This document shows positions 63,500 to 64,000 of a stretch of DNA of 64,000 bases, piece by piece. The stretch spans positions 3,492,437 through 3,556,436 of the forward strand of contig NZ_JXCJ01000001.1 of NCBI RefSeq assembly GCF_000832015.1, given 5' to 3'. The translations under genes and the position numbers were made by a program. This DNA is from Gilvimarinus agarilyticus (GTDB lineage Bacteria; Pseudomonadota; Gammaproteobacteria; Pseudomonadales; Cellvibrionaceae). Positions within the stretch are counted from its first letter, which is position 1. The number at the start of each line of letters is the position of its first letter. The notes below the pieces were generated by a model. It saw nothing but the letters and a program-made list of their open reading frames with translations. It did not search any database and was not told the DNA's origin.

Positions 63500-64000
63500 C
63501 TAGGTCGGAGGCACGGCCGCACAGTGCTCGGCAATAAAGTCGTCGTGGCTTTGTACCGACGCAACCGCCGTCGCCACCGACTGGCGCATTTGCGTCAAAG
63601 CCTTTCGTAGATATTGCGGGTCCATTTTATTGACTCGCGGGTCATACTGCTCAGGCAAATAATCAAACCCATCGTAAATGGCCAGCCAACTCGGAGGGCC
63701 AAAAATTTCAATTGGGTAGCGTATAAGCTCGCCCCGCTCACGAAATGTCGCCAGCTTTTTTTGCAGCATATCGGGTAACGGCATGTCGCGGCAGTACCGC
63801 CACAGGCCGCCGTCGTCACGCTGGCTGAGTTTATAGTGCAAGATAATAAAATCCCGCACCCGCTCGTACTCCTGAGCGGTCAGGTCATTAAAGTTATCTA
63901 CCTCTTGCGCCGTATACCAGGGCCTGGCAAACGCCCGGCGTATCTTTTCTATCGCGGTCTCAATTAAAGCAATGCTGGTAGACTCCAGCGGCTCTAAAAA
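63500..64000 (-). CDS. Second tryptophan-halogenase-family protein (5' end outside window)
   Basis: The minus-strand frame is open from the window edge to the stop at 63500, giving about 166 C-terminal residues. Near its visible start it reads FLEPLESTSIALIETAIEKI, the same landmark as in the neighbour. It continues with EYERVRDFIILHYKLSQRDD and the end HDDFIAEHCAAVPPT, which resembles HADFIARHCAAEQ of the first gene. The two are therefore convergent paralogues with stops 7 bases apart. The N-terminal FAD-binding part is not visible. Confidence 0.88.
   Translation of the reverse strand, partial: FLEPLESTSIALIETAIEKIRRAFARPWYTAQEVDNFNDLTAQEYERVRDFIILHYKLSQRDDGGLWRYCRDMPLPDMLQKKLATFRERGELIRYPIEIFGPPSWLAIYDGFDYLPEQYDPRVNKMDPQYLRKALTQMRQSVATAVASVQSHDDFIAEHCAAVPPT

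Overview
The window looks like a chromosome segment of a marine or aquatic carbohydrate-degrading gammaproteobacterium, probably near Cellvibrionaceae (inference). Signs are a lipoprotein pullulanase with a poly-serine linker and two CBM41-type modules, two convergent tryptophan-halogenase-family genes, a NagX/NagK/LacI amino-sugar locus, RdgC, and MsrPQ. No rRNA, tRNA, CRISPR array, prophage or complete insertion sequence was recognised.

Layout. 0-1.2 kb: SPFH (QmcA-like) and NfeD membrane pair. 1.5-4.9 kb: divergent PepSY membrane protein and TonB-dependent receptor around a Fur-box-like site (iron uptake). 4.9-21.1 kb: an AT-richer Tad/Flp pilus locus, almost all on the minus strand, from the Flp pilin through TadG-, TadE-, CpaB-, secretin-, FHA-TadA-, TadB-, TadC- and TadD-type genes. 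It is flanked by two OmpA-type proteins with unusual cysteine-bearing N-terminal domains and by a LuxR-type regulator. Two hairpin terminators separate the pilin from the rest. 21.7-27.7 kb: a tightly overlapping six-gene cluster (PhoU/phosphotransferase fusion, RimK-like ATP-grasp, HprK-like kinase, histidine phosphatase, metallophosphoesterase, amphi-Trp protein). It matches the functionally uncharacterised 'GAK' (grasp-and-kinase) theme and is the best candidate for an undescribed system here.

27.7-32.0 kb: DUF2157/DUF4401/GDYXXLXY membrane operon and msrQ-msrP. 32.1-38.7 kb: an ECF42-type sigma factor with YciI (DGPF) and VOC proteins, a WYL regulator, and an unknown protein with an ABC transporter. 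Three identical TGTCGA-N17-CGAC promoters tie the sigma factor to both YciI units and to the transporter operon. 38.8-47.6 kb: pullulanase, a giant hybrid sensor kinase, a methyltransferase. 47.7-52.8 kb: AcrAB-type RND pump with a TetR repressor and two matching palindromic operators. 52.8-55.4 kb: two SYLF paralogues and a ferredoxin-reductase. 55.5-59.1 kb: LacI regulator, nagX, N-acetylglucosamine-kinase-like gene, with a twin-operator promoter and an unexplained leader terminator. 59.3-64 kb: SMP-30-like protein, rdgC, a GST, and two convergent halogenase-family genes, the last cut by the window end.

Functions are read from motifs in the translated sequence and from recall of protein families. 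No database search was run.
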